Origin: Flavobacteriaceae bacterium
GTDB lineage: Bacteria > Bacteroidota > Bacteroidia > Flavobacteriales > Flavobacteriaceae
Length of the DNA stretch: 64,000 nucleotides
Assembly (NCBI GenBank): GCA_002707025.1
Contig: PALG01000015.1
Coordinates: 1-64,000, forward strand
Reading direction: 5' to 3'
Within the stretch, counting starts at the first letter, position 1. Every line of letters starts with the position of its first letter. The translations under genes were made by a program, and so were the position numbers. Below the pieces are notes generated by a model, which was not told the DNA's origin, did no database searches, and worked only from the letters and a program-made list of their open reading frames with translations. Below are positions 44,763 through 53,233 of the stretch, piece after piece.

Positions 44763-45092
44763 TTATCCGTCCAGTTTTTTAACTTTATTCATCATCATGA
44801 CGCCATGCACCAAGCTGGCCCCGCTTTTAATAGCGGCTCCAACGTGTACGGCTTCCATCATTTCTTCCTTGGTAATGCCGCGTTGCAATCCATCTACCGT
44901 GTAAGCATCAATGCAATAGGGGCACATTTCGGTATGGGCCACCGCTAAGGCAATTAAGGATTTTTCTCGGGCAGAAAGAGCACCTTCTTCGAAAACCTTT
45001 CCGTAGTAATCGAAAAATTTAGTTCCCAATTCTTCACTCCACTCGGTAATGTTAGCAAATTTTCGAAGGTCTTTAGGGTCGTAATAGGACAT
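44763..45092 (-). CDS. Arsenosugar biosynthesis-associated peroxidase-like protein (AhpD/CMD family)
   Basis: 109 aa. CPYC redox pair (in VAHTEMCPYCIDAYT, ~57-60) with following His of VGAAIKSGASLVHG, the carboxymuconolactone decarboxylase/AhpD fold. This is the small companion seen next to arsS. First gene of the operon 45092 to 38273; a -7-like TAATTTCG (45121-45114) lies 22 nt upstream. May keep thiols reduced or handle arsenical oxidation state. Confidence 0.88.
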   Translation of the reverse strand: MSYYDPKDLRKFANITEWSEELGTKFFDYYGKVFEEGALSAREKSLIALAVAHTEMCPYCIDAYTVDGLQRGITKEEMMEAVHVGAAIKSGASLVHGVMMMNKVKKLDG

Positions 45093-45204
45093 AAATGGTT
45101 TTTTAGTGATATACGAAATTATTAGTATAAAGGTTTTACACTATAATGGTAAATATAACGAAGTAGTCTTTCAATTGCTAAAAAGCTTACGGAAGTTTTC
45201 CATT

Positions 45205-45957
45205 TTAATCGAAACTATAGGTAATCCCTGTGGTAAATTCGTATTGCGAATTAGGAATTCCTACTGCGGGTACGGCATCATATATAAACCGGTAGGTGGT
45301 TTTTAAGGCAAAGTTGGTAAACATTTCTACCAAAAGGGAACTCTCACTGGAAATTCGGTAGTCACTAAACTGTTTAAATAACGGTTGGTAATAAGTGGTG
45401 CTTACCATGGAAATACGTTCGGTAGGGTAAAGGCTAAACGATAAATAACTGCTTCCGCGGAGGTTTCTTTGCAAAGGCGTAACCCCATCGTCCACTTCTT
45501 CGTATTCAAACATCGCTAGGGTACCTAGATAAAACTTATAGTTTTCGGAATTGGTAAGCTTTACACGAGGCCCTGTGCCCAAAAGCCCTCTAAAATTTAT
45601 GAGGTTTACTTTGTTGTACTGTCCTTGCGTAAACACTTCCCATGCAATACGATCGTGGAAACGATAGTTGTAGCGAAGGTGCGACACCAAGCTATTGTCA
45701 AAATTTTCCCCTTCTATTTTCTGAAAGGAAACGTCATTTTTGAAGAGCACCAAATGCTTTTTCATTTTATACTGAATATGAATTCCACTGCTAACGGTCA
45801 CAAAGTCGTTTACATTTCTTTTTAAGCTGAAGTTTACACTGGCAGAACCCGACCAGCCTGAAGTATCGGTGACTTTTCGAAGGGATTCTACGTTGAGGAT
45901 TTGAGCAGTCCCTGAGAAAAAAAAGAAGAGTGCGCAAAGCGTTATAAAATTTTTCAT
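45205..45957 (-). CDS. DUF481 domain-containing outer-membrane protein
   Basis: 250 aa. Signal peptide (FITLCALFFFFSGTAQ), then a beta-barrel-like series typical of DUF481 proteins (FSLKRNVNDFVTVSSGIHIQ, RYNYRFHDRIAWEVFTQGQ), ending with a C-terminal aromatic strand (TGITYSFD). Function unknown. Divergent from the sodium:solute symporter with a 109-nt gap. Confidence 0.85.
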   Translation of the reverse strand: MKNFITLCALFFFFSGTAQILNVESLRKVTDTSGWSGSASVNFSLKRNVNDFVTVSSGIHIQYKMKKHLVLFKNDVSFQKIEGENFDNSLVSHLRYNYRFHDRIAWEVFTQGQYNKVNLINFRGLLGTGPRVKLTNSENYKFYLGTLAMFEYEEVDDGVTPLQRNLRGSSYLSFSLYPTERISMVSTTYYQPLFKQFSDYRISSESSLLVEMFTNFALKTTYRFIYDAVPAVGIPNSQYEFTTGITYSFD

Positions 45958-46066
45958 GGTTAGTGAAGTTGATTTCCAGAATAAAAGTAAGAAAACTTTT
46001 AGGGTGCTTCAACTATGGATTAATTTTCCTACTTTTAAAACTCAATTAACGACCAAAACTTTCTTT

Positions 46067-47740
46067 ATGGACCATCTCCATTCACTCGACTTTGTTATCA
46101 TTGCTGGTTATTTTTTATTGGTTTTTGCCATTGCTTGGTATGTGACCAAAAAAGAAAAGGCAGGCGCAGATTCTGCGAATTATTTCCTTGGCGGAAGAAA
46201 CCTGGGGTGGTTTGCCATTGGGGCCTCACTTTTTGCCAGTAATATAGGTTCGGAACACTTAATAGGACTCTCGGGAGCGGGTGCCAGAGGGGCATTTCCA
46301 GAAGCACAGTTCGAGATTTTGGCAGCCTTGATTTTATTGTTGTTGGGATGGGTCTTTGTGCCTTTTTACATTCGGACCGGCGTATACACCATGCCCGAGT
46401 TTTTGGAGAAACGTTATAACAAAGGCGCCCGGACTTACCTTTCTTTAATTTCTATTATTTCTTATGTACTCACAAAAATTTCGTTTACCATTTTTGCAGG
46501 GGCGTTGGTTTTTGAGGTGCTTTTAGGAATTCCTTTTTGGACGGGAGCCATCATTACGGTTTTAGCTACGGGGCTATATACGGTTTTCGGCGGACTCAAG
46601 GCCGTGATTTATACCGATATGATTCAGGCATTGGTATTTATACTGGGAGGCGTTGCAGCGACCTATTTTGGATTGGAAGCCATTGGTGGTTGGGATAATG
46701 TATTACAAGCCATTCAGGATAATGCTCCCGAGCCCGATACGTTTATGAGTTTGTGGCGTAACAAGGAATATCCTTGGACGGGAGTACTTTTAGGAGCTCC
46801 TATTCTTGGGATTTGGTATTGGTGTACCGATCAGTTTATTGTGCAACGGGTACTTTCAGCAAAAAACATTCCCACGGCCAGAAAAGGAACTATTTTTGGC
46901 GGATTCTTAAAATTACTTCCATTATTTATTTTTGTGATTCCAGGAATTATAGCCTATGCGCTTTCAGTAACTGAATTTCCTGATATGTTCACGATAGAAA
47001 ACCCCATTACGGGAGAAGTGAAAACCACGACCGATGCGGCCTTACCCGCCATGATTTTAAGAGTGATGCCGGTAGGGATCAAAGGATTGGTAGTGGCTGG
47101 ATTTTTAGCGGCACTTATGAGTTCGCTTTCCAGTGTGTTTAACAGTACCTCGACCTTGTTTACTTTCGATTTTTACAAACAGTGGCGCCCCGATGCTTCG
47201 GAAAGGGAATTGGTAAATATTGGTCGTGTAGCAACCATCGTTTTGGTCATTGTTGGGTTGGCTTGGATCCCTTTGATGCAAAAGCTTACCGAAGGCGGTG
47301 GTATCTATAAATACTTACAAAGTGTACAAGCTTATATTTCGCCACCGATTGCCGCTGCATTCCTATTAGGGATTTTCTATAAAAAAATCAATGGAAAAGG
47401 TGCGTTGGCAGCACTCTGGACGGGTTTTGTGTTGGGAATAGGGCGTTTGGCTCTGGAATATATGACACAAGAAGGTGGATTGGCGATTTCTGAAACTTCA
47501 TTATTGGGAACGTTGATTACCATGAACTTCCTTCATTATGCCATATTCCTATTTGTGGTAAGTATTAGTATCATGCTCTTGGTAAGTTTGACCACGCAAT
47601 CTTCTTCAAAAGAATTGGAAGAAAACTTGGTGTATCAATACGGTCAAAAGCGAAAGGAAAGCCTTTTCAAAACGAAGGAATTTTTCCTTACCATGGTTAT
47701 TATTGTAATCGTTTTGATATTGTGGTACGTCTTCCGATAG
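46067..47740 (+). CDS. Sodium:solute symporter (SSS family), SGLT-like sugar transporter
   Basis: 557 aa from the ATG at 46067, where the first membrane helix begins (DFVIIAGYFLLVFAIAWYV); an upstream frame from 45956 adds a non-membrane tail unlike the family. About 13-14 transmembrane helices. FLGGRNLGWFAIGASLFASNIGSEH is the conserved first/second helix sodium site, FGGLKAVIYTDMIQAL and LAALMSSLSSVFNSTSTLFTFDFY are diagnostic. Lies next to sugar-kinase and disaccharide genes, suggesting sugar uptake. Confidence 0.88.
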   Translation: MDHLHSLDFVIIAGYFLLVFAIAWYVTKKEKAGADSANYFLGGRNLGWFAIGASLFASNIGSEHLIGLSGAGARGAFPEAQFEILAALILLLLGWVFVPFYIRTGVYTMPEFLEKRYNKGARTYLSLISIISYVLTKISFTIFAGALVFEVLLGIPFWTGAIITVLATGLYTVFGGLKAVIYTDMIQALVFILGGVAATYFGLEAIGGWDNVLQAIQDNAPEPDTFMSLWRNKEYPWTGVLLGAPILGIWYWCTDQFIVQRVLSAKNIPTARKGTIFGGFLKLLPLFIFVIPGIIAYALSVTEFPDMFTIENPITGEVKTTTDAALPAMILRVMPVGIKGLVVAGFLAALMSSLSSVFNSTSTLFTFDFYKQWRPDASERELVNIGRVATIVLVIVGLAWIPLMQKLTEGGGIYKYLQSVQAYISPPIAAAFLLGIFYKKINGKGALAALWTGFVLGIGRLALEYMTQEGGLAISETSLLGTLITMNFLHYAIFLFVVSISIMLLVSLTTQSSSKELEENLVYQYGQKRKESLFKTKEFFLTMVIIVIVLILWYVFR

Positions 47741-47748
47741 GGAAAAAA

Positions 47749-48684
47749 TTAAATTCCCAAGACTTTGGAAATCACATCGGCATAGTCGGGGATGCGCCCT
47801 ACATTTTGTAATTTAATAGCGGCCATTTGAAGGGCTGCTTCCATACATTTTTCATTCGGTTTCTCTTTTAGATAGGCAAAAAGGAATCCACTCCAAAAGG
47901 CATCGCCAGCACCCGTGGCATCCATAATTTTCTCTACTTTTAAAGCCGATAAGGTAATAATGGGTTTTCCTTTTTCACTAAGCTTGGCGCCGTCTTTTCC
48001 CATGGTAAAGCACACCGCTTTGGCACCAAATTCATGAAGTATTTCGAATACTTCCTCATGACTCAATCCTTTCCCGAACAATCGATCTACATCATCCTGA
48101 CTCACCTTTACCAGGGGTTCGTAGCTGCAATAGGTTTTAATAGCTTCTCGGGCGGCATCGATGTTAGGCCAAATCTTTTTAGAATAATTGACGTCAATAC
48201 TTAATTGGCACCCAAGTTCGTGGGCTCTTTTGGCTCCTTCTAGGATGGTGTTTCGAGCTGGTTTTTTGCTTAAAGCAAAGCAAGTGGTATGGTAAATTTT
48301 GGTATTTTTCAATAATGTTTCCGGAAGCTGCTCGGGCAGAATTTGGGTATCCGCCCCTCGAAAAGGGATGAACTCTGGGGTGTGTTGTGTTCGGTTTACA
48401 AAAATAACTGTGGTAGGTTTTAGGTTAGTTTCATGGAGGTACCCCATTTTAATATCGGCTTCTTGCAAACGATTTTTGATATAATCGCCAAAACCATCTT
48501 CCCCAACCGTAGCAACCATTTGAACGTTCAGTCCCAATCGGGCCATATTCATGGCTACATTGGTAGGGCTCCCTCCCAAATAACGATGGTAATCTTTGGT
48601 ATTACTAATGGGTTGTTCTACTTGCTCCCCAATAAAGTCGATTAGGATTTCCCCTACGCAAATAATGTCAATTTCCCTATCCAT
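47749..48684 (-). CDS. PfkB-family carbohydrate kinase, probable fructokinase
   Basis: 311 aa. GGSPTNVAMNMARLGL is PfkB signature 1, and DATGAGDAFWSGFLFAYLKE signature 2 with catalytic Asp. Ribokinase fold. Substrate cannot be fixed from sequence; the trehalase and transporters upstream suggest a hexose such as fructose. It overlaps the trehalase gene by 8 nt and is last in the operon. Confidence 0.88.
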   Translation of the reverse strand: MDREIDIICVGEILIDFIGEQVEQPISNTKDYHRYLGGSPTNVAMNMARLGLNVQMVATVGEDGFGDYIKNRLQEADIKMGYLHETNLKPTTVIFVNRTQHTPEFIPFRGADTQILPEQLPETLLKNTKIYHTTCFALSKKPARNTILEGAKRAHELGCQLSIDVNYSKKIWPNIDAAREAIKTYCSYEPLVKVSQDDVDRLFGKGLSHEEVFEILHEFGAKAVCFTMGKDGAKLSEKGKPIITLSALKVEKIMDATGAGDAFWSGFLFAYLKEKPNEKCMEAALQMAAIKLQNVGRIPDYADVISKVLGI

Positions 48685-50545
48685 GAAAAATAGTTTCTGG
48701 AGTTATTAATTGGTTCAGTTTCTCTCTATAACTAGGTTTTAATAGGCTCAATCCGTATTGAAAGGAAGCATTCATCCATCCAAAGCCTTCTTGGGTAATG
48801 TATTGAAATTCGGTCCCTACATTTCCATATTCGGCAAATACCTTGTGGGTGGCACTCACCACATCGTATTTTTCGGGAATCGTCCCGTTGTAATCTACCG
48901 CGTTTTTGGTAATCATGTACAGCCAGCGGTAGATCAATTCTTGGGCTTCATTTTCAAAGCCATACTGGTAGAGTCCTTTCCAAATCATCATCTGGTGGGG
49001 TGCCCATCCATTGGGATAGTCCCATTGTTTTTGAGGTCTTGCTTCGGAAATAGGTCCACGGCTCTCTTTTGTGCAGGAAGCAATACCTCCTTTTTCTTTA
49101 AGCAGTGGAAGCGCATTTTTTACAATCTCTGAAGCTTGATGGGGCGTACACATTTTTGCCCAAAGTGGGGTAAAAGTGGTTGCTGAAACAAACGAAGTTT
49201 GTTGTTTCTCTATAAAGTTATAGTCGAAATACATCCCTTTCGTTTCATTCCAAAGAAATTTGTTGGCCAACATGTTCCGTTTTTCTGCTTTTTCCAGCCA
49301 ATATTGAGAAGTATATTTTTTACCATCACTCATGAATTCATTTTCAAATACCGTTTTTATGATTTCAGCAAAATCGGTTTCATATTTATATAGAAAAGCA
49401 TTCAATTCGACCACGTTGAGGTGGGAACAAATACCTTCGAGTCGGTAGGAGGTATCATGTCCCGATTCGCGAACGCTTCGGTCGTGAACGAAATAGGCGT
49501 CTAACGCCTTATTTTCAATACTTCCCTCTTGATACCTTTTTTCATATTCAGAAACGGTGATACCCATTGCAGCAGCATACGGACCCATTTCATGATTAAA
49601 ATGGCCTTTTTCAGCCTCTGGTGGTTGGCCAATGCCTTCCGCCAGATATCTATTCAAACCATTTTCAGTGAGTCTTTGGTGATCCACCATCCAAACGGTT
49701 TGGTACTCCTTAATGGCAGTTTGTAAATGGGAGGCGAGCCATTCCTTATCTTGGGTAACTTCAAAAACCTCCCGAACCAAACTACTGTAGAAAGGGGGTT
49801 GTGTTCTCGTTAAGTAGTAAGATCGATTGGCATTCAGTATTTTTCCGTAGTAATCAATTTCATATTGAAAATTATCGGCCATGGCTTTTGCCAAATCTAC
49901 ACGGCCATCCAGAAGTAGCCCAATCGCTTCAAAATAGCTGTCCCAACCATACATTTCATTGAAACGTCCCCCAGGAACTACAAATGGGGCTCCTTGTATT
50001 TTCCCTTCTTTACTGAAAAGCTTCAGGGAAAGGATTCCCGGTTGGTGATTGATGGATTTTACATACTCCGGTGTAATATTTTTGGGAAGCTGAAGCACTT
50101 CCACGGGTAATTTTTTTTGAAGCTCTTGATAGTATTCGAGGGCTAGGGAATCTTGATGCGGAACATATACCCGCAAAACCGATTCGGCTTCCAGGGTTTC
50201 ATTTTTGGTATCGCTTAGCAACGCTGAAATGCCTTTTTCATCCATGGTGCGGGTGAGCCCGTTCCAATAATACTCCTTGATCATTCGGGAAATACGTTGG
50301 GTAGGGGGTTCCTCAATTTTTGAAAGGGAAATTTCTGCAGTGTCTTTTCCTTCTAATCTTGCCAATACCAATTCCTGAAGCAAATTGGATACATGGTAGG
50401 TTCCATTTATTTCAGAAGTTTTTCCGGTGTCGTCCTTCAGAAGAAAACACTTAGGGCCTTGATCCTCGATGGTAATTTTTTTATCGCCGTCGGTATCTTC
50501 TTGTTGTAATAAACGTTCTAGGGTTTCATTAATGGGAACTTTCAC
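48677..50545 (-). CDS. GH37 alpha,alpha-trehalase, fungal neutral-trehalase-like
   Basis: 622 aa without a signal peptide, so cytosolic. The N-terminus has an EF-hand-type loop DTDGDKKITIED (residues 17-28), with GPKCFLL next, then GTYHVSNLLQELVLARLEG. This layout follows the calcium-binding domain of yeast neutral trehalase Nth1. Trehalase signature 1 is PGGRFNEMYGWDSYFE and signature 2 is QWDYPNGWAPHQ. The catalytic acid is Asp in RESGHDTSYRL and the base region is FQYITQEGFGWMN. Splits trehalose to glucose. Overlaps the MFS gene by 17 nt and the kinase by 8 nt. Confidence 0.92.
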   Translation of the reverse strand: MKVPINETLERLLQQEDTDGDKKITIEDQGPKCFLLKDDTGKTSEINGTYHVSNLLQELVLARLEGKDTAEISLSKIEEPPTQRISRMIKEYYWNGLTRTMDEKGISALLSDTKNETLEAESVLRVYVPHQDSLALEYYQELQKKLPVEVLQLPKNITPEYVKSINHQPGILSLKLFSKEGKIQGAPFVVPGGRFNEMYGWDSYFEAIGLLLDGRVDLAKAMADNFQYEIDYYGKILNANRSYYLTRTQPPFYSSLVREVFEVTQDKEWLASHLQTAIKEYQTVWMVDHQRLTENGLNRYLAEGIGQPPEAEKGHFNHEMGPYAAAMGITVSEYEKRYQEGSIENKALDAYFVHDRSVRESGHDTSYRLEGICSHLNVVELNAFLYKYETDFAEIIKTVFENEFMSDGKKYTSQYWLEKAEKRNMLANKFLWNETKGMYFDYNFIEKQQTSFVSATTFTPLWAKMCTPHQASEIVKNALPLLKEKGGIASCTKESRGPISEARPQKQWDYPNGWAPHQMMIWKGLYQYGFENEAQELIYRWLYMITKNAVDYNGTIPEKYDVVSATHKVFAEYGNVGTEFQYITQEGFGWMNASFQYGLSLLKPSYREKLNQLITPETIFHG

Positions 50546-51764
50546 CTTGCTTTTGGATTATTTTCCTAATAAGGATTACGGTAATAATAAGTAATGCAAT
50601 AGGAATAATTAAAAAATAGAAGGCATTGACCCCTCCAATTTGCTCAAACAGTGTCCCAACGATCCGCGACCCTAAAGTGCCTCCCAGAGCAGAGAAAATA
50701 ATGATGAGTCCGCTCATGGGGGAATGCAATCGTTTGGGTAAATGACTTAACACAGTTGAGTTTAATAAGGGATAAATGGGTGCGATAAAAAGCCCAATTA
50801 AAGGAAGGATAAATCCTAAAAAGGGCACGTCACCTAAGGATGTAATTAGTGTCGTATTGTTATCGTCGGGTTTCAATTGCGGGAGCACGGCTAGTAAAAT
50901 CCCTACGGAAATAATGGAACAGGCCACTATAATGACCGACCAATTAATTTTTTTGGAGGCCCAACCCGCGATGAACCTTCCTAAAGCTAAAGAAATGGCT
51001 AAGATGGCGGCCATATTTACGCTTAGTATTTCATCGAAAGCAAATATTTTTTGATTGAAATGAGGCAGCCAGGTCATCACCCCTTGCTCAATCATTACAA
51101 AAAAGAAAGCCGAAAAAATAAAAACCAATACCAAAGGCATCGCTAGGAGTCCGAAGGAATTTTTAACGTCCTCCATAAGATTGCTTCCGGCGGCTTCAAT
51201 GGGGACTTCAATTTTTGAAAAAAGTAAAATAAGAAACGATATTCCTACAAGACCACAGAGAACAGGATATACGCCTAACCAAGCATTTTGGTCGGTATCG
51301 CTAAAAAAAACGGGGAATAAGAAGTATGCTGAAGCAATCCCCACCATAAAAAATCCTTCAATCGAACTCATTAAAGCCGAGTGCTGTTCGGGCGTTTCCG
51401 TCACCACTCCTATAAGGCTGTACACGGAAATTTTGATCAAGGCAAAGCTTACCCCTACGGTTAGGAATAAAATTTTGGCCGCATCGAAGCTATTTCCGAA
51501 GTACATTCCCAAGCATCCAAAAAACACAATTAGCAATCCTAGCAACATTGCTTTTTTGTAACCAAAACGAGGTAGAAAAGAAGCGACAAAAAAGGAAACA
51601 ATGGCGATGGGTAAATCCTTAAAGGCTTCTAGGATGGAAGCATTGGACTCGGTAACTTGATACACATTTATGGATTTTGAAATAACAATCCCTACACTAT
51701 TAAGCAGAATGGCAAATACAAAATAATTAATGTAAAGGGATAATTTTATCGCAAGATGTTTCAT
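50529..51764 (-). CDS. MFS transporter (sugar porter-like)
   Basis: 411 aa from the ATG at 51764, 10 nt after the preceding MFS stop. About 12 transmembrane helices with the central cytosolic loop (FSKIEVPIEAAGSNLMEDV). No typical RGRR motif is visible in loop 2-3, where FGYKKAMLLG stands instead. Unlike the upstream permease in sequence, so two non-identical transporters serve one operon. Substrate unknown; probably the sugar released or taken in with trehalose. Confidence 0.85.
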   Translation of the reverse strand: MKHLAIKLSLYINYFVFAILLNSVGIVISKSINVYQVTESNASILEAFKDLPIAIVSFFVASFLPRFGYKKAMLLGLLIVFFGCLGMYFGNSFDAAKILFLTVGVSFALIKISVYSLIGVVTETPEQHSALMSSIEGFFMVGIASAYFLFPVFFSDTDQNAWLGVYPVLCGLVGISFLILLFSKIEVPIEAAGSNLMEDVKNSFGLLAMPLVLVFIFSAFFFVMIEQGVMTWLPHFNQKIFAFDEILSVNMAAILAISLALGRFIAGWASKKINWSVIIVACSIISVGILLAVLPQLKPDDNNTTLITSLGDVPFLGFILPLIGLFIAPIYPLLNSTVLSHLPKRLHSPMSGLIIIFSALGGTLGSRIVGTLFEQIGGVNAFYFLIIPIALLIITVILIRKIIQKQGESSH

Positions 51765-51774
51765 GGCTTTGGTT

Positions 51775-53085
51775 TTAAGCAGCGTTTGTTGCCTTTTTCT
51801 CATTTAATCGCATGGCCAAAAAGGCAGCAATAGCGAAGAAAACACCTGCAAATAACATGGCATTGATGGCATTATTTCCTAAAAGGTATTTATAGATAGG
51901 TCCAAATGAGAGCGTTTGAATAAACATAGGAATCACAATCATCATGTTTAGGATTCCCATATAAACCCCACGTCGTTCCTGAGAGACAATTTTGGAAACC
52001 ATGGTATAGGGGATTCCCATCATGGCGGCCCAACCAATTCCAAATAAAACCATGGGCACTAACACCAAGTTAGGGTCTGAAATGTAAGGAATGGTAAATA
52101 GTGCCGCAGCTGTTCCCAGCAAACTTAAAGCATAGATCTTCTTACCGCCAAATTTAAGGGTTAGGGGGACCAACATCAAGGCTACGATCATGGTCACGGT
52201 ATTATAGGTGAGACTCATTTTGGCTGCTTGAGATGCTGCTTCAGAGGTAGTATAGTTCATGGTCTTCATGAACAAGGGTGTGGTAAATTGCCAATAGATA
52301 AATAATGCATACCACTGAAATAGATAAACGGCTCCAATTTTCCACATAAATTTGGGCATTTCCTTCACGGCATCCTTAATTTCCACAAAAGGTTTGCTAA
52401 TGCGCTGTGAAAGTGGCAATGCTTTTATTTCATTGATTTCTTTCATTTCCTCTTCGGAAGGAGGTATTTCCGGGGTTTTTAATACCGACCATAATATGGT
52501 GACAAGGGAAAGGAATGCCCCAATGTAGAAGGAATAGTAGATCCATTGTGGAATGACCCCAGCTTCTTCGACCGATTCGCCTCCAAATAGCCATTGAAAC
52601 AAGACAATAGAGCCGTTAGCCAATAAAATTCCTGCCCCTACAAACAAGCTTTGCATTTGATAACCTAAACTCAATTGTTTTTCGGGTAATTTATCCCCTA
52701 CAAAAGCACGGTAGGGTTCCATCGCCATATTATTTCCTACATCTAAAATCCAAAGTAAGCCCACGGCAAACCACAAAATGGGGCTATGCGGGAAGGCAAA
52801 TAAACACAAGCTTCCCATAAGGGCCCCAATTAAAAAGTAAGGTTTTCGTCTTCCCCATCGGTTGGACCAAGTTTTGTCGGACATGGCGCCAATTATAGGC
52901 TGTACAATAAGGCCCGTAACGGGTCCTGCAATATTTAAAATAGGAAGCATATCTTCATTTGCCCCTAGATATAAAAAAATGGGATTAATGGCCGTTTGTT
53001 GAAGCCCGAAACTATATTGAATTCCTAAAAACCCAACATTCATATTAAGAATTTGCCAAAAGGACAGACGTGGCTTATTGATCAT
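51775..53085 (-). CDS. MFS transporter, SLC45/GPH-type disaccharide permease
   Basis: 436 aa, 12 helices. WSNRWGRRKPYFLIGA is the loop 2-3 signature of the sucrose/SLC45-like symporters, and FGIGWAAMMGIPYTMVSKIV another conserved helix. First gene of the operon with a LacI-type operator-like site ~113 nt upstream. Likely imports trehalose, sucrose or maltose with protons. Confidence 0.88.
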   Translation of the reverse strand: MINKPRLSFWQILNMNVGFLGIQYSFGLQQTAINPIFLYLGANEDMLPILNIAGPVTGLIVQPIIGAMSDKTWSNRWGRRKPYFLIGALMGSLCLFAFPHSPILWFAVGLLWILDVGNNMAMEPYRAFVGDKLPEKQLSLGYQMQSLFVGAGILLANGSIVLFQWLFGGESVEEAGVIPQWIYYSFYIGAFLSLVTILWSVLKTPEIPPSEEEMKEINEIKALPLSQRISKPFVEIKDAVKEMPKFMWKIGAVYLFQWYALFIYWQFTTPLFMKTMNYTTSEAASQAAKMSLTYNTVTMIVALMLVPLTLKFGGKKIYALSLLGTAAALFTIPYISDPNLVLVPMVLFGIGWAAMMGIPYTMVSKIVSQERRGVYMGILNMMIVIPMFIQTLSFGPIYKYLLGNNAINAMLFAGVFFAIAAFLAMRLNEKKATNAA

Positions 53086-53197
53086 ATTTTGAAGACTTTA
53101 ATGGACGTTAGATGAAAACATTGAGTTTTCTTATGGTAATATCTGCAATTTTTAACAAAAATTTATTTTTTGGGAAAGGATTTTCTGAATTTAGCAA

Positions 53198-53211
53198 CGA
53201 AAACGTTATCG
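53198..53211. promoter_or_regulatory. LacI-family operator-like palindrome
   Basis: CGAAAACGTTATCG: six of seven base pairs are symmetric about the central CG of AACGTT, the form of many LacI/GalR operators. It lies in the 148-nt gap upstream of the MFS-MFS-trehalase-kinase operon. No LacI-type gene is present in the window. Confidence 0.5.
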
Positions 53212-53233
53212 GAATCTTTTAATGAGAATGAAC

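Noticed and set aside
45106-45306. + strand 66-codon frame
   Set aside because: Mostly antisense to the end of the DUF481 gene; AT-rich and unlike neighbouring proteins.
53112-53222. 36-codon + strand frame starting MKTLSFLMVISA in the operator gap
   Set aside because: Short, overlaps the operator and ends near a gene on the other strand; no sign of a promoter or conservation visible.
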